The notes under the pieces are model-generated. The model was not told the origin of the DNA and did not search any database. It saw only the letters and a list, made by a program, of their open reading frames with translations. Made by a program: the position numbers and the translations under genes. A stretch of DNA of 64,000 nt, taken from contig WBZZ01005227.1 of the NCBI GenBank assembly GCA_019918135.1, positions 144,501-208,500 of the forward strand, given 5' to 3'. The DNA comes from Paulinella micropora (lineage: Eukaryota > Cercozoa > Imbricatea > Euglyphida > Paulinellidae). Positions 45,765-55,992 of the stretch are shown one piece after another; position 1 is the first letter of the stretch; each line of letters opens with the position of its first letter.

Positions 45765-48700
45765 CATCAGCTGCCTGAGCTTGACCTATCGGGTGGTGCC
45801 GACAGCCAACGGGTGGTAGATGACGTCACCGAGCGAGTGGCGCAGTCCTTCCGAATGGCGGCGCACCGGGCCCTTGGCTCCAGATGTATATGACCCCGTT
45901 TCACCAACAATTGGTTCGACGGGGAGCTAAAGGAGCTCATTCAGCAGCGCCGGGAGGCCTACGCAGCATACAGGAGGGATGAATCGAATGCGGAAGCCCG
46001 TCTGAATTGGCTACGGCTCCGCAAGCAAATTCGGAAGGCAACTCGGGCCAAGAAGTCCGCCTCCTTCAAGCAAGTGCAGGAAGAAGCGGTCAAATGTCAA
46101 CGCGAGCAATCCTCAAAGCGCTTTTGGCTACTCGCGAAGCGGCTTGGCGGGGCACGCAGAACGAAGGTCTCCGCGCCGGTGCAAAGGGAGGATGGCTCAC
46201 TGGCGTGTACGCTGCCGGAAAAGGTCGCTCGGTGGGAGGAATTTCGGAAAAATTCGGTGAAGCCACGGGAAAATCCGGCAAGTGCGGCTCTTGTGGTGGA
46301 GTGCTGTGCAGAAGCAGGCTCGCTGGAGTGGGAGGAAGCCGAAGCTAAGCGGCAGTTCCACTGGAACGATCGCTTCAGAGATGAGGTGGCCCGGGCTATG
46401 AAGGAGCACGAAGTAGGTGAAGACACTTGCGAAGAGCTGGACAAGCCGTTCACGCAAGAGGAGGTCCTTGCAAGGCAACGTGCCCTGAATAACCACAAAG
46501 CTTGTGGCGAGGACAAAGTGAAGAACGAGATGCTCAAGTATGGCGGCGCCTACATCAATGGCTACTTAACGCAGTACTTCAACTGGATTCGAGAAGCCGA
46601 GAGGACTCCAAAAGCTTGGGGCAAGGGAATCGTCAATATCCCCAAGGGTGGGGATCCTACGGATCCTGACAACTGGAGGGATATCTCGATTATTAGTTGC
46701 CTTGGTAAGCTGTATCTGTCCTTATTAGCTACTCGTCTAACGCTCTTCGTGGATGGCCCGAATAAGCTATGTCCAGAGCAGGGAGGCTTCCGCCCGGGGC
46801 GTCGCACTACGGATCAGGTCTTTACCCTTTGGCAGAGGTTGAAGGGGCGTCAGCAGCAGAAGCGGGAGTCGTATGTCCTGTTCGTCGATCTACGCAAGGC
46901 TTTCCCGTCTGTTTGGAGAGATGGCCTATTTGAGAGGCTCTGGAAGCTGGGTGTAAGGGGCAAGTTCTGGCGCACGCTACGCAGGTGCTACGAGCAGACT
47001 TCGTCGCAAGTGCTAGTTGATGGAGTACTCACCCCCGAAGTACTGGAGGGTGTAGGCGTCCAACAGGGCTCCCCTCTCGCTCCCACACTCTTCAACGTCT
47101 TTATGGATGAGCTGTGTGATCGGCTGGCGAGTGCCCTCAAGATCACGGATGTGAAGCGGCTGAACGACATCAAGGCACTTCTATACGCGGACGACGTGGC
47201 CCTCATCGCTCACAGTCGCACCGAGCTCCAGAAGATGGTCAATGTTGTGGCCAAGTTCGCGGAAGATTACCAGCTGGAAGTCAACTTGAAGCCCGGCAAG
47301 ACGGAAATCATGCCCATTTACACGTCGAGCAAGGCGAAACGACCAAGTATCAGGGAGCGAGGTGAGCCCGTGGTGTGGTTTCGCGGCCAGAAGCTTTGTG
47401 TCACCAGTCAGTACAAGTACCTGGGAGTGGTTATCACCGACGACCTGAAGTGGAAGGAGCAGGCCCTGCGGGCTACGCGTGTCACTGAAGTCGCCACCGC
47501 AGGTTGGTACTCGTTGTGGTGTGCAGGTGAGATACAAGCTAGGTATCGTCTCATGTGCTGGAATCAACTTGTGGGAGCCAAGCTGAAGTACGCCTTCGAT
47601 GTCTGGCGTGCCCCCGTATCGCAGCTCACCAAGCTGGAGGCAGCAATGCTGCGCCCCATGAGGATGATTCTCGGCATCAGCCCTAAGACAAGCAAGTGGA
47701 TTACACTCTTTCTGGCGCGCTCTTTCAGTGCCGAGCGTTTGCGGCGGGCGGCGCAACTGAAGTTCTATGGACGGCTGCGTGTTCTACCGGAGAAGCGATT
47801 TCCTGTCATCGCATCTCAAGTCAAATCCGACTGGACTGCGGAGGCCGAAGGCGCTATCCGGGACTCAATGGATCTACAACAAGGGCTTCAGGAGCTCCTA
47901 AATAGCTCAGAGAAGGACCTCGAGGGTTGGTGTTCGACTGTGGACAAGTGAGCCCTTCAGCAGGACGTCAAGATGGTGCAGCAACTGATGTGGGACAAGC
48001 GAGAGGCAGGCAGCGATCTTACTGATGGCCTGCGAGTCATCCTAAGACAAGTCTTTGGAACTAAGGAGTTCCCAAGATGGGTAGCCCTTGGTGATGCGCA
48101 TTATAATCCGCTTCGGAGAAGGTTGCTCAGCTGCAACAACCGCCTTCGGTTGTACCGCAGCAAGTTGGTCAGTGGCATGTCCCCTCGCTGCTTCTGTTGT
48201 CATGATGATGTCAATGAGTCCCTTGCGTACTTCTTATGGGATTGCCCCATGCATGAGGGGAGACGTAAGCAGCTGTTGCTGAGTATGCAGAGGCTCGGTG
48301 GCATGGCTGTGGGGGCTGCTGAGGGGGATGGAGGGAGTGAGGAGGGTGGTGAGGTCGTAGGCGGTGAGGTTGTGGTGGAGGATGTGTTGCTTGGGCGGGA
48401 GCGGGAGGGCTCTGTGCGGCAGGGTTGGGATGATATGTCGCCTGTGGATCAATCACGATTGTTTTGTAAGTTTTTTCAGGGGAAGTCGCGCTTCCGCAGT
48501 AACTTTAGGCTTGCTGCGTTGTTAGGGGTTACAGCGTTGCATCCCCCTCCAAAGTTGGATGTGTTGTTTGGATCATATGTGTCTGAGTGTTGGTCTGCTA
48601 GGGAGGGTAAAAGGGAGGAGCTTGGGGTGGAGGATGGGGGCGAGGTGATTGACCTCACTGAGGTTCCATCAGCTTCTGTCCCACCCTCTCCCCCAAGTGA

Positions 48701-48965
48701 CGTTGATGTTGCGCGGCGCGGCCGTCCGCGCAGTGTGGACGTCCTGGCTAGAGAGAGGGGTTCGGGAGCGCAGCGTAGTGTCTCCGAGTTCTTCTCTTCA
48801 GCTAACACCCTCGCATCTAGCTCTTCATGCACTTCACAGCCCCCATCTGCCCCTGCTGTTGCTGTTGCTGCTATGTCTGTTTGGTGTTCTGACAATGCGT
48901 TGGGATCGGCTGACCCCGGTGACCCAATGGAGGCACATGTCCAGGATCTGGATCTGATGCTATAG
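45765..48965 (+). pseudogene. LINE-alpha polyprotein, copy C (truncated, two nonsense codons)
   Basis: Begins at the HQLPELDLSGG segment, so the RRM-like region and endonuclease are missing. One Arg codon is TGA at 45891-45893, and a Trp codon is TGA at 47949-47951. One Ile codon is lost in frame near 46630 (KGIVN instead of KGIIVN). The main open stretch (46074-47951) covers the reverse transcriptase with YADD. A second (47973-48965) covers the CCHC knuckle and the VIDLT, RGRP and QRSVSEFF tail. It cannot encode a working element. Confidence 0.88.
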
Positions 48966-48977
48966 TCTGAGGAAGCC
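45765..48977 (+). mobile_element. LINE-alpha copy C, 5'-truncated
   Basis: A 3.2 kb 3' part of LINE-alpha on the plus strand, starting within the region between endonuclease and reverse transcriptase (CATCAGCTGCCTGAGC) and ending in the usual 3' motif and (TTA)n (48978-49022). It sits directly against the Copia 1 LTR and is the first member of the plus-strand chain. It shares several residue changes with copy D that are absent from A and B. Confidence 0.9.
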
Positions 48978-49023
<46 letters not shown>

Positions 49024-49024
<1 letters not shown>

Positions 49025-49229
49025 CCGTCGGTGCCACCAGTATTTTCATTGCACATACCGGTCTATTTCTGGACCAGTATTTTCATTGAACATACCGGCC
49101 CGTCTGGAAGTGTTGGAACTGCCCTTGCGGGGGTGTCATTAGAGCTTATCGTCAATTCTTCGTACTCCCCTCGGGTGAGACGATGGAGGCGCATGTGCAG
49201 AAATGCATCAGCCATTGACAGAGAAGCAC
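49024..49229 (+). mobile_element. SINE-1 copy R1, head-truncated
   Basis: The first SINE of the plus-strand arm. It starts within the B box (TCCCGTCGGTGCC), has two modules, and ends AGAAGCAC before (TTA)n. The preceding array is the LINE-alpha copy C tail. Confidence 0.87.
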
Positions 49230-49255
49230 TATTATTATTATTATTACTATTATTT

Positions 49256-49524
49256 TGGACACCGTGATAGCCCAGTGGTCAAGTTCTACCATCTGGGCCC
49301 TGTCGCCAGTTCGATTCCCGTCGGTGCCACCAGTATTTTCATTGAACATACCGGTCTATTTCTGGACCAGTATTTTCATTGAACATACCGGCCCGTCTGG
49401 AAGTGTTGGAACTGCCCTTGCGGGGGTGTCATTAGAGCTTATCGTCAATTCTTCGTACTCCCCTCACGGGTGAGACGATGGAGGCGCATGTGCAGATTTG
49501 CATCAGCCATTGACAGAGAAGCAC
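49256..49524 (+). mobile_element. SINE-1 copy R2, full length
   Basis: A 269 bp two-module copy with intact A and B boxes and the TATTTCTGGACC spacer. The 3' variant is AGATTTGCATC. It precedes LINE-alpha copy D across a ~31 bp TTA array. Confidence 0.88.
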
Positions 49525-49555
<31 letters not shown>

Positions 49556-49556
<1 letters not shown>

Positions 49557-50547
49557 TGGAGGGGTGCACAAGATGGCACTCCATGGGAAGAGGAGGTGGT
49601 TGGGCCTCTCCCCACGAAGGTGACCGCTTGGGGAGGGCGGTCACCGGGATATGCGCAACTCTCAACTGGGCATTTACTCGGTAGGGGTTCGGCCAGGCAG
49701 GTTGTGGGGTTGTCTGTTGGATTGTTGGTTGGCTCGTTTTTCTTGGCTGTTGGTTTGGGTCTGGTTTCCTGGTTAGCCCATTTTCGCCGAATTTCCTGCC
49801 GAGTAAATGCCTGGGGGCTTCCAGTTCCGGTTTGGTGATCTTGTTGAGGTGAGCATTCGGAGGAAACAGTACCGAGATGGGTTGAAGATAGGATTCACAT
49901 TGAGCCGAGATGGGGCTGAGTTGACCTGTTCCAACTCGGCTCCATTTCGGCTTCATGTTAATCCTATCTTCATCCTATCTGGGTTTTGTCTCCTCCCTAT
50001 CTTCGCTTCTTCGGGGTTGCCTAACTGGAACACATGATGAGCGCACGTTGGAGAGGGGCTTCAGTCGGTCCCAATGCCTTGCCAGTGCCTTGCTGCGTTG
50101 CCGTGCCTTGCCCCATGCAGTCACACCCTCCACCGTTGCATTTCTAACTGAGCAGCTTCGGCTGGGATTACTATACTTGTCTGTAAGACCCTATAGGTAC
50201 CGCTAGGTTCGCGCCTTCTATACCCACGTGGGGGAAGGAGTTTCAGCGGCACGCCGTCCGATCTGGCTCCACTCGGGGACACCCGTACCTCATGATGTGT
50301 ATTGTTAGGAGCAGCTGAAAGTCCATAAGGCATGAGAGTAGAGGCGTTGGCGATGCGATGGAGAGTGTGTGTAGTGCGTGAGGCAGGTTCTGGCGACACT
50401 GGGGGTGCTGGCGGGCGCCGAAGGGCACGAAGCGACGCGACAGCGTCCAGTGACACCGGCGGAAATGCGTGTAGTGTGTGTTGCAGATACCGCCGATGCT
50501 ATTTGCATGGACGGGCGCTTTCCTTGGCGTAAAGAGGCGCGGCGGTG
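49556..50547 (+). promoter_or_regulatory. LINE-alpha 5' UTR, copy D
   Basis: Leader of ~992 bp. A perfect 9 bp stem with a 9 nt loop (GGTGACCGC...GCGGTCACC) lies at 49619-49645. A ~90 nt imperfect hairpin lies at 49883-49972, with two ~41 nt arms that match at most positions. An in-frame TAA 18 bases before the ATG at 50548 fixes the start. Pol II-type internal promotion is expected from the family; no start site can be read. Confidence 0.6.
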
Positions 50548-53500
50548 ATGGCCAGCGACATTGGCCGTCTACTACTCTCAATGGATTACAAATACGCGAA
50601 GCACGGAGCTACCACTGTGGCCCTTATGGGACAAGGTAGAATCGCCGAAGACCTGGACAATCCCCGTGGGAATGCCTCTTCGACGGGCTCTGGCCCGATG
50701 TCCCAGGATGGGAGGATGAGGGCTCGCGTATATGACGGAATTCCTGAACCACGTGGAGAGGCTATCTTAGCTGCGCCTCATCCTTCCTCCCCAAACCTGG
50801 CACACGGGTCGGCGCTTCGACATAAGGCGAGCGGCGCTATATGGCAGATGGCACCGCCGCCTCGACGGTACCGGCGGGTAGATCGGTACGACAAGGACGG
50901 GCGTAATCTGATTGTCTGGGGGCTCTCAGAACGCGCCAATCTACAGGAGATCGCCTCCAAAATGAGCGGTCTTGGTCTGGTGGTCCCGGTAATGGAGTGG
51001 CAAGGCCAGCGAATGTTTCGTCACCTGGAGCTGGTCTACGAGGACGATGACAGCAGGCAGACGGCGTTGCAGCAACTCAAACATCTCAAATTCTTCGGCA
51101 GAGGGGTCAATGTGGCCCTTGGGCGCAGGTTCAGGGACAGGGAACGTGTCCGAAGGCTTATTCGCATCCATCTGCGTGGGGAAGCGGCGGTCCGGAAGGA
51201 GGAAGCTGCGACGGGATATCGCGTCTTGCCTCTGCATGAAGAATGTGTCGATGATGTGCAGGTGGTGTCTTCGGAATTGGCTGCCGATGCACCTAAGTGT
51301 GTGTCGGAGTGTGCTGATGTGCATGTGGTGCCCCTGCATTCGGCGGCCAGTGCAGTGGGGGACCAACCTGCGCAAGCACCTGCAGAGGGGGGCAGCACGA
51401 GGGCGGAAGCCAAGCGCGGCCGTCGGGTCCGGAAACGAGCCAAGAAGCACCGCTCCAAGCAGTTCGATACCGGCTTCAAGCTACTCGTCGCGAGTCACAA
51501 CTGGCAGGGTAAAACGGGATACGACAACGTAGGCACGGCGGAATGGGCATCATTCTACAAGCACGAGGGCTGGCTAGTCATCGGGGCTCAGGAGCACCGC
51601 ATGTGCAAGAAGCAACTTTCCAAATGCAGCCTGGATGGATTCCGGATTTTTGGAAAACCTGCGGAGGTCAGCGAGAAAAATCGCTGCAAGGGTGGGGTTC
51701 TATTCGCGGTGGCTAACTTCCTTGGTCCGTATTGCAACCTGGTGTCAGCCCCCGTCGACCACCGGCAGCAAGTGTGGCTGCGTATCGCCTCGGGTGTTAC
51801 CGGCGCTCAGGATATCTATGTGGGCAACGGCTACTTTCCCCAGGAAACGCAGGAAGAAGAGTCGTCAGAGGCGTATGCGGCCTGGCAGGCAGCTATAGCT
51901 TTTTTTGGAGCCAAAGGTCTTGTGGTCACGGTGGCGGATGCCAACGCGAAGCTCGGGCCGGCATGCAGCCGAAAAGAGGAGGGCATCGTCGGTCAGCACG
52001 GGGAGGTCGATGATAAGGGAGCACCGGTACGTTCGGAGAACGGCAAGAGACTCGCGGCTGTCCTCGTCGCTACGGGCCTGCGAAATCTGAGCGGCTTCTC
52101 GTGCCCAGTGGAAGGGTCCTACTGGTGGTCCCGGCGTGAGCAGCGCGGCTTGGGCACAGGCAAGCACCTCCTCGATTACATCTGCGCGTCGCCTGGCTTG
52201 GCATCTGGAGCAAAGTTCGGAGTATGCGAAGATGATCTTGATACGGACCACAAGGCAGTATGGGCCGAACTGACGTGGAGCGGCCAGCGCCGGCCAAAGC
52301 GGGCTGCGAAACCTTACAGGTCCTTTCGTGTTGATGAGCTTATTGGTGCTGGTGTCTCGGGTAATGATCACGCTGCGAAGCAAGCGCTGGATTATCTACG
52401 CGACAAGTTCGATGAAGTATTCCAGCATTGCCTACAGAAGCTTGGAGTGCATCAGCTGCCTGAGCTTGACCTATCGGGTGGTGCCGACAGCCAACGGGTG
52501 GTAGATGACGTCACCGAGCGAGTGGCGCAGTCCTTCCGAATGGCGGCGCACCGGGTCCTTGGCTCCAGATGTATACGACCCCGTTTCACCAACAATTGGT
52601 TCGACGGGGAGCTAAAGGAGCTCATTCAGCAGCGCCGGGAGGCCTACGCAGCATACAGGAGGGATGAATCGAATGCGGAAGCCCGTCTGAATTGGCTACG
52701 GCTCCGCAAGCAAATTCGGAAGGCAACTCGGGCCAAGAAGTCCGCCTCCTTCAAGCAAGTGCAGGAAGAAGCGGTCAAATGTCAACGCGAGCAATCCTCA
52801 AAGCGCTTTTGGCTACTCGCGAAGCGGCTTGGCGGGGCACGCAGAACGAAGGTCTCCGCGCCGGTGCAAAGGGAGGATGGCTCACTGGCGTGTACGCTGC
52901 CGGAAAAGGTCGCTCGGTGGGAGGAATTTCGGAAAAATTCGGTGAAGCCACGGGAAAATCCGGCAAGTGCGGCTCTTGTGGTGGAGTGCTGTGCAGAAGC
53001 AGGCTCGCTGGAGTGGGAGGAAGCCGAAGCTAAGCGGCAGTTCCACTGGAACGATCGCTTCAGAGATGAGGTGGCCCGGGCTATGAAGGAGCACGAAGTA
53101 GGTGAAGACACTTGCGAAGAGCTGGACAAGCCGTTCACGCAAGAGGAGGTCCTTGCAAGGCAACGTGCCCTGAATAACCACAAAGCTTGTGGCGAGGACA
53201 AAGTGAAGAACGAGATGCTCAAGTATGGCGGCGCCTACATCAATGGCTACTTAACGCAGTACTTCAACTGGATTCGAGAAGCCGAGAGGACTCCAAAAGC
53301 TTGGGGCAAGGGAATCATCGTCAATATCCCCAAGGGTGGGGATCCTACGGATCCTGACAACTGGAGGGATATCTCGATTATTAGTTGCCTTGGTAAGCTG
53401 TATCTGTCCTTATTAGCTACTCGTCTAACGCTCTTCGTGGATGGCCCGAATAAGCTATGTCCAGAGCAGGGAGGCTTCCGCCCGGGGCGTCGCACTACGG

Positions 53501-55656
53501 ATCAGGTCTTTACCCTTTGGCAGAGGTTGAAGGGGCGTCAGCAGCAGAAGCGGGAGTCGTATGTCCTGTTCGTCGATCTACGCAAGGCTTTGCCGTCTGT
53601 TTGGAGAGATGGCCTATTTGAGAGGCTCTGGAAGCTGGGCGTAAGGGGCAAGTTCTGGCGCACGCTACGCAGGTGCTACGAGCAGACTTCGTCGCAAGTG
53701 CTAGTTGATGGAGTACTCACCCCCGAAGTACTGGAGGGTGTAGGCGTCCAACAGGGCTCCCCTCTCGCTCCCACACTCTTCAACGTCTTTATGGATGAGC
53801 TGTGTGATCGGCTGGCGAGTGCCCTCAAGATCACGGATGTGAAGCGGCTGAACGACATCAAGGCACTTCTATACGCGGACGACGTGGCCCTCATCGCTCA
53901 CAGTCGCACCGAGCTCCAGAAGATGGTCAATGTTGTGGCCAAGTTCGCGGAAGATTACCAGCTGGAAGTCAACTTGAAGCCCGGCAAGACGGAAATCATG
54001 CCCATTTACACGTCGAGCAAGGCGAAACGACCAAGTATCAGGGAGCGAGGTGAGCCCGTGGTGTTGTTTCGCGGCCAGAAGCTTTGTGTCACCAGTCAGT
54101 ACAAGTACCTGGGAGTGGTTATCACCGACGACCTGAAGTGGAAGGAGCAGGCCCTGCGGGCTACGCGTGTCACTGAAGTCGCCACCGCAGGTTGGTACTC
54201 GTTGTGGTGTGCAGGTGAGATACAAGCTAGGTATCGTCTCATGTGCTGGAATCAACTTGTGGGAGCCAAGCTGAAGTACGCCTTCGATGTCTGGCGTGCC
54301 CCCGTATCGCAGCTCACCAAGCTGGAGGCAGCAATGCTGCGCCCCATGAGGATGATTCTCGGCATCAGCCCTAAGACAAGCAAGTGGATTACACTCTTTC
54401 TGGCGCGCTCTTTCAGTGCGGAGCGTTTGCGGCGGGCGGCGCAACTGAAGTTCTATGGACGGCTGCGTGTTCTACCGGAGAAGCGATTTCCTGTCATCGC
54501 ATCTCAAGTCAAATCCGACTGGACTGCGGAGGCCGAAGGCGCTATCAGGGACTCAATGGATCTACAACAAGGGCTTCAGGAGCTCCTAAATAGCTCAGAG
54601 AAGGACCTCGAGGGTTGGTGTTCGACTGTGGACAAGTGGGCCCTTCAGCAGGACGTCAAGATGGTGCAGCAACTGATGTGGGACAAGCGAGAGGCAGGCA
54701 GCGATCTTACTGATGGCCTGCGAGTCATCCTAAGACAAGTCTTTGGAACTAAGGAGTTCCCAAGATGGGTAGCCCTTGATGATGCGCATTATAATCCGCT
54801 TCGGAGAAGGTTGCTCAGCTGCAACAACCGCCTTCGGTTGTACCGCAGCAAGTTGGTCAGTGGCATGTCCCCTCGCTGCTTCTGTTGTCATGATGATGTC
54901 AATGAGTCCCTTGCGCACTTCTTATGGGATTGCCCCATGCATGAGGGGAGACGTAAGCAGCTGTTGCTGAGTATGCAGAGGCTCGGTGGCATGGCTGTGG
55001 GGGGTGCTGAGGGGGATGGAGGGAGTGAGGAGGGTGGTGAGGTCGTAGACGGTGAGGTTGTGGTGGAGGATGTATTGCTTGGGCGGAAGCGGGAGGGCTC
55101 TGTGCGGCAGGGTTGGGATGATATGTCGCCTGTGGATCAATCACGATTGTTTTGTAAGCTTTTTCAGGGGAAGTCGCGCTTCCGCAGTAACTTTAGGCTT
55201 GCTGCGTTGTTAGGGGTTACAGCGTTGCGTCCCCCTCCAAAGTTGGATGTGTTGTTTGGATCATATGTGTCTGAGTGTTGGTCTGCTAGGGAGGGTAAAA
55301 GGGAGGAGCTTGGGGTGGAGGATGGGGGCGAGGAGGTGATTGACCTCACTGAGGTTCCATCAGCTTCTGTCCCACCCTCTCCCCCAAGTGACGTTGATGT
55401 TGCGCGGCGCGGCCGTCCGCGCAGTGTGGACGTCCTGGCTAGAGAGAGGGGTTCGGGAGCGCAGCGTAGTGTCTCCGAGTTCTTCTCTTCAGCTAACACC
55501 CTCGCATCTAGCTCTTCATGCACTTCACAGCCCCCATCTGCCCCTGCTGTTGCTGTTGCTGCTATGTCTGTTTGGTGTTCTGACAATACGTTGGGATCGG
55601 CTGACCCCGGTGACCCAATGGAGGCACATGTCCAGGATCTGGATCTGATGCTATAG
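50548..55656 (+). CDS. LINE-alpha polyprotein, copy D (intact frame)
   Basis: About 1702 residues in one frame. The domain order is as in copy A: RRM-like ~120-205, APE endonuclease ~312-575, reverse transcriptase ~870-1150 with YADD at ~1109-1112, CCHC ~1444-1462, then GGEEVIDLT, RGRP and QRSVSEFF in the tail. One Glu more than copy A precedes VIDLT. Two private changes fall in conserved places: the RT block reads VDLRKALPSVW where A, B and C have VDLRKAFPSVW, and HRMGKK near 351 reads HRMCKK. The first may weaken polymerase activity, since this aromatic position follows the motif A Asp. The product would act in trans on SINE RNAs that carry the shared 3' motif (inference). Confidence 0.9.
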   Translation: MASDIGRLLLSMDYKYAKHGATTVALMGQGRIAEDLDNPRGNASSTGSGPMSQDGRMRARVYDGIPEPRGEAILAAPHPSSPNLAHGSALRHKASGAIWQMAPPPRRYRRVDRYDKDGRNLIVWGLSERANLQEIASKMSGLGLVVPVMEWQGQRMFRHLELVYEDDDSRQTALQQLKHLKFFGRGVNVALGRRFRDRERVRRLIRIHLRGEAAVRKEEAATGYRVLPLHEECVDDVQVVSSELAADAPKCVSECADVHVVPLHSAASAVGDQPAQAPAEGGSTRAEAKRGRRVRKRAKKHRSKQFDTGFKLLVASHNWQGKTGYDNVGTAEWASFYKHEGWLVIGAQEHRMCKKQLSKCSLDGFRIFGKPAEVSEKNRCKGGVLFAVANFLGPYCNLVSAPVDHRQQVWLRIASGVTGAQDIYVGNGYFPQETQEEESSEAYAAWQAAIAFFGAKGLVVTVADANAKLGPACSRKEEGIVGQHGEVDDKGAPVRSENGKRLAAVLVATGLRNLSGFSCPVEGSYWWSRREQRGLGTGKHLLDYICASPGLASGAKFGVCEDDLDTDHKAVWAELTWSGQRRPKRAAKPYRSFRVDELIGAGVSGNDHAAKQALDYLRDKFDEVFQHCLQKLGVHQLPELDLSGGADSQRVVDDVTERVAQSFRMAAHRVLGSRCIRPRFTNNWFDGELKELIQQRREAYAAYRRDESNAEARLNWLRLRKQIRKATRAKKSASFKQVQEEAVKCQREQSSKRFWLLAKRLGGARRTKVSAPVQREDGSLACTLPEKVARWEEFRKNSVKPRENPASAALVVECCAEAGSLEWEEAEAKRQFHWNDRFRDEVARAMKEHEVGEDTCEELDKPFTQEEVLARQRALNNHKACGEDKVKNEMLKYGGAYINGYLTQYFNWIREAERTPKAWGKGIIVNIPKGGDPTDPDNWRDISIISCLGKLYLSLLATRLTLFVDGPNKLCPEQGGFRPGRRTTDQVFTLWQRLKGRQQQKRESYVLFVDLRKALPSVWRDGLFERLWKLGVRGKFWRTLRRCYEQTSSQVLVDGVLTPEVLEGVGVQQGSPLAPTLFNVFMDELCDRLASALKITDVKRLNDIKALLYADDVALIAHSRTELQKMVNVVAKFAEDYQLEVNLKPGKTEIMPIYTSSKAKRPSIRERGEPVVLFRGQKLCVTSQYKYLGVVITDDLKWKEQALRATRVTEVATAGWYSLWCAGEIQARYRLMCWNQLVGAKLKYAFDVWRAPVSQLTKLEAAMLRPMRMILGISPKTSKWITLFLARSFSAERLRRAAQLKFYGRLRVLPEKRFPVIASQVKSDWTAEAEGAIRDSMDLQQGLQELLNSSEKDLEGWCSTVDKWALQQDVKMVQQLMWDKREAGSDLTDGLRVILRQVFGTKEFPRWVALDDAHYNPLRRRLLSCNNRLRLYRSKLVSGMSPRCFCCHDDVNESLAHFLWDCPMHEGRRKQLLLSMQRLGGMAVGGAEGDGGSEEGGEVVDGEVVVEDVLLGRKREGSVRQGWDDMSPVDQSRLFCKLFQGKSRFRSNFRLAALLGVTALRPPPKLDVLFGSYVSECWSAREGKREELGVEDGGEEVIDLTEVPSASVPPSPPSDVDVARRGRPRSVDVLARERGSGAQRSVSEFFSSANTLASSSSCTSQPPSAPAVAVAAMSVWCSDNTLGSADPGDPMEAHVQDLDLML

Positions 55657-55668
55657 TCAGAGGAAGCC

Positions 55669-55714
<46 letters not shown>

Positions 55715-55863
55715 TAGGGAGTACATAGGCCATTGGTCCTTTTCAATGGGCTGCCCTTGCGGGGGTGTCATTAGAGCTTATCGTCAATTCTTCGTACTCC
55801 CCTCACGGGTGAGACGATGGAGGCGCATGTGCAGAAATGCATCAGCCATTGACAGAGAAGCAC
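55715..55863 (+). mobile_element. Chimeric SINE-2/SINE-1 element
   Basis: The first ~39 bp (55715-55753, AGGGAGTACATAGGCCATTG onwards) are the 5' end of SINE-2. From CTGCCCTTGCGG onward the element is the 3' half of SINE-1, ending AGAAGCAC and (TTA)n. The switch falls at a CTG present in both parents. Flanking TTA arrays show it inserted as one unit. Confidence 0.82.
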
Positions 55864-55903
<40 letters not shown>

Positions 55904-55951
55904 GATGGAGGCGCATGTGCAGAAATGCATCAGCCATTGACAGAGAAGCAC
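55904..55951 (+). mobile_element. SINE-1 micro-copy 2 (48 bp)
   Basis: Only the SINE-1 3' end, starting at GATGGAGGCGCATGTGCAG and ending AGAAGCAC, between two TTA arrays. It is truncated at the same motif as the LINE-alpha micro-copies. Confidence 0.85.

Positions 55952-55990
<39 letters not shown>

Positions 55991-55992
<2 letters not shown>

Larger units (their letters stand above)
49556..55668 (+). mobile_element. LINE-alpha copy D, full length
   Basis: A 6.1 kb element with the same 5' start (CTGGAGGGGTGCAC) as copies A and B, a ~992 bp 5' UTR, one uninterrupted ORF and the usual 3' end followed by (TTA)n (55669-55714). Together with copy A it is one of two copies with an open frame. 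Confidence 0.92.

Noticed and set aside
49256-49335. Functional tRNA gene
   Set aside because: The A/B-box head recurs in every full-length SINE-1 copy, encodes CCA and has poor T-arm pairing; it is a SINE head.
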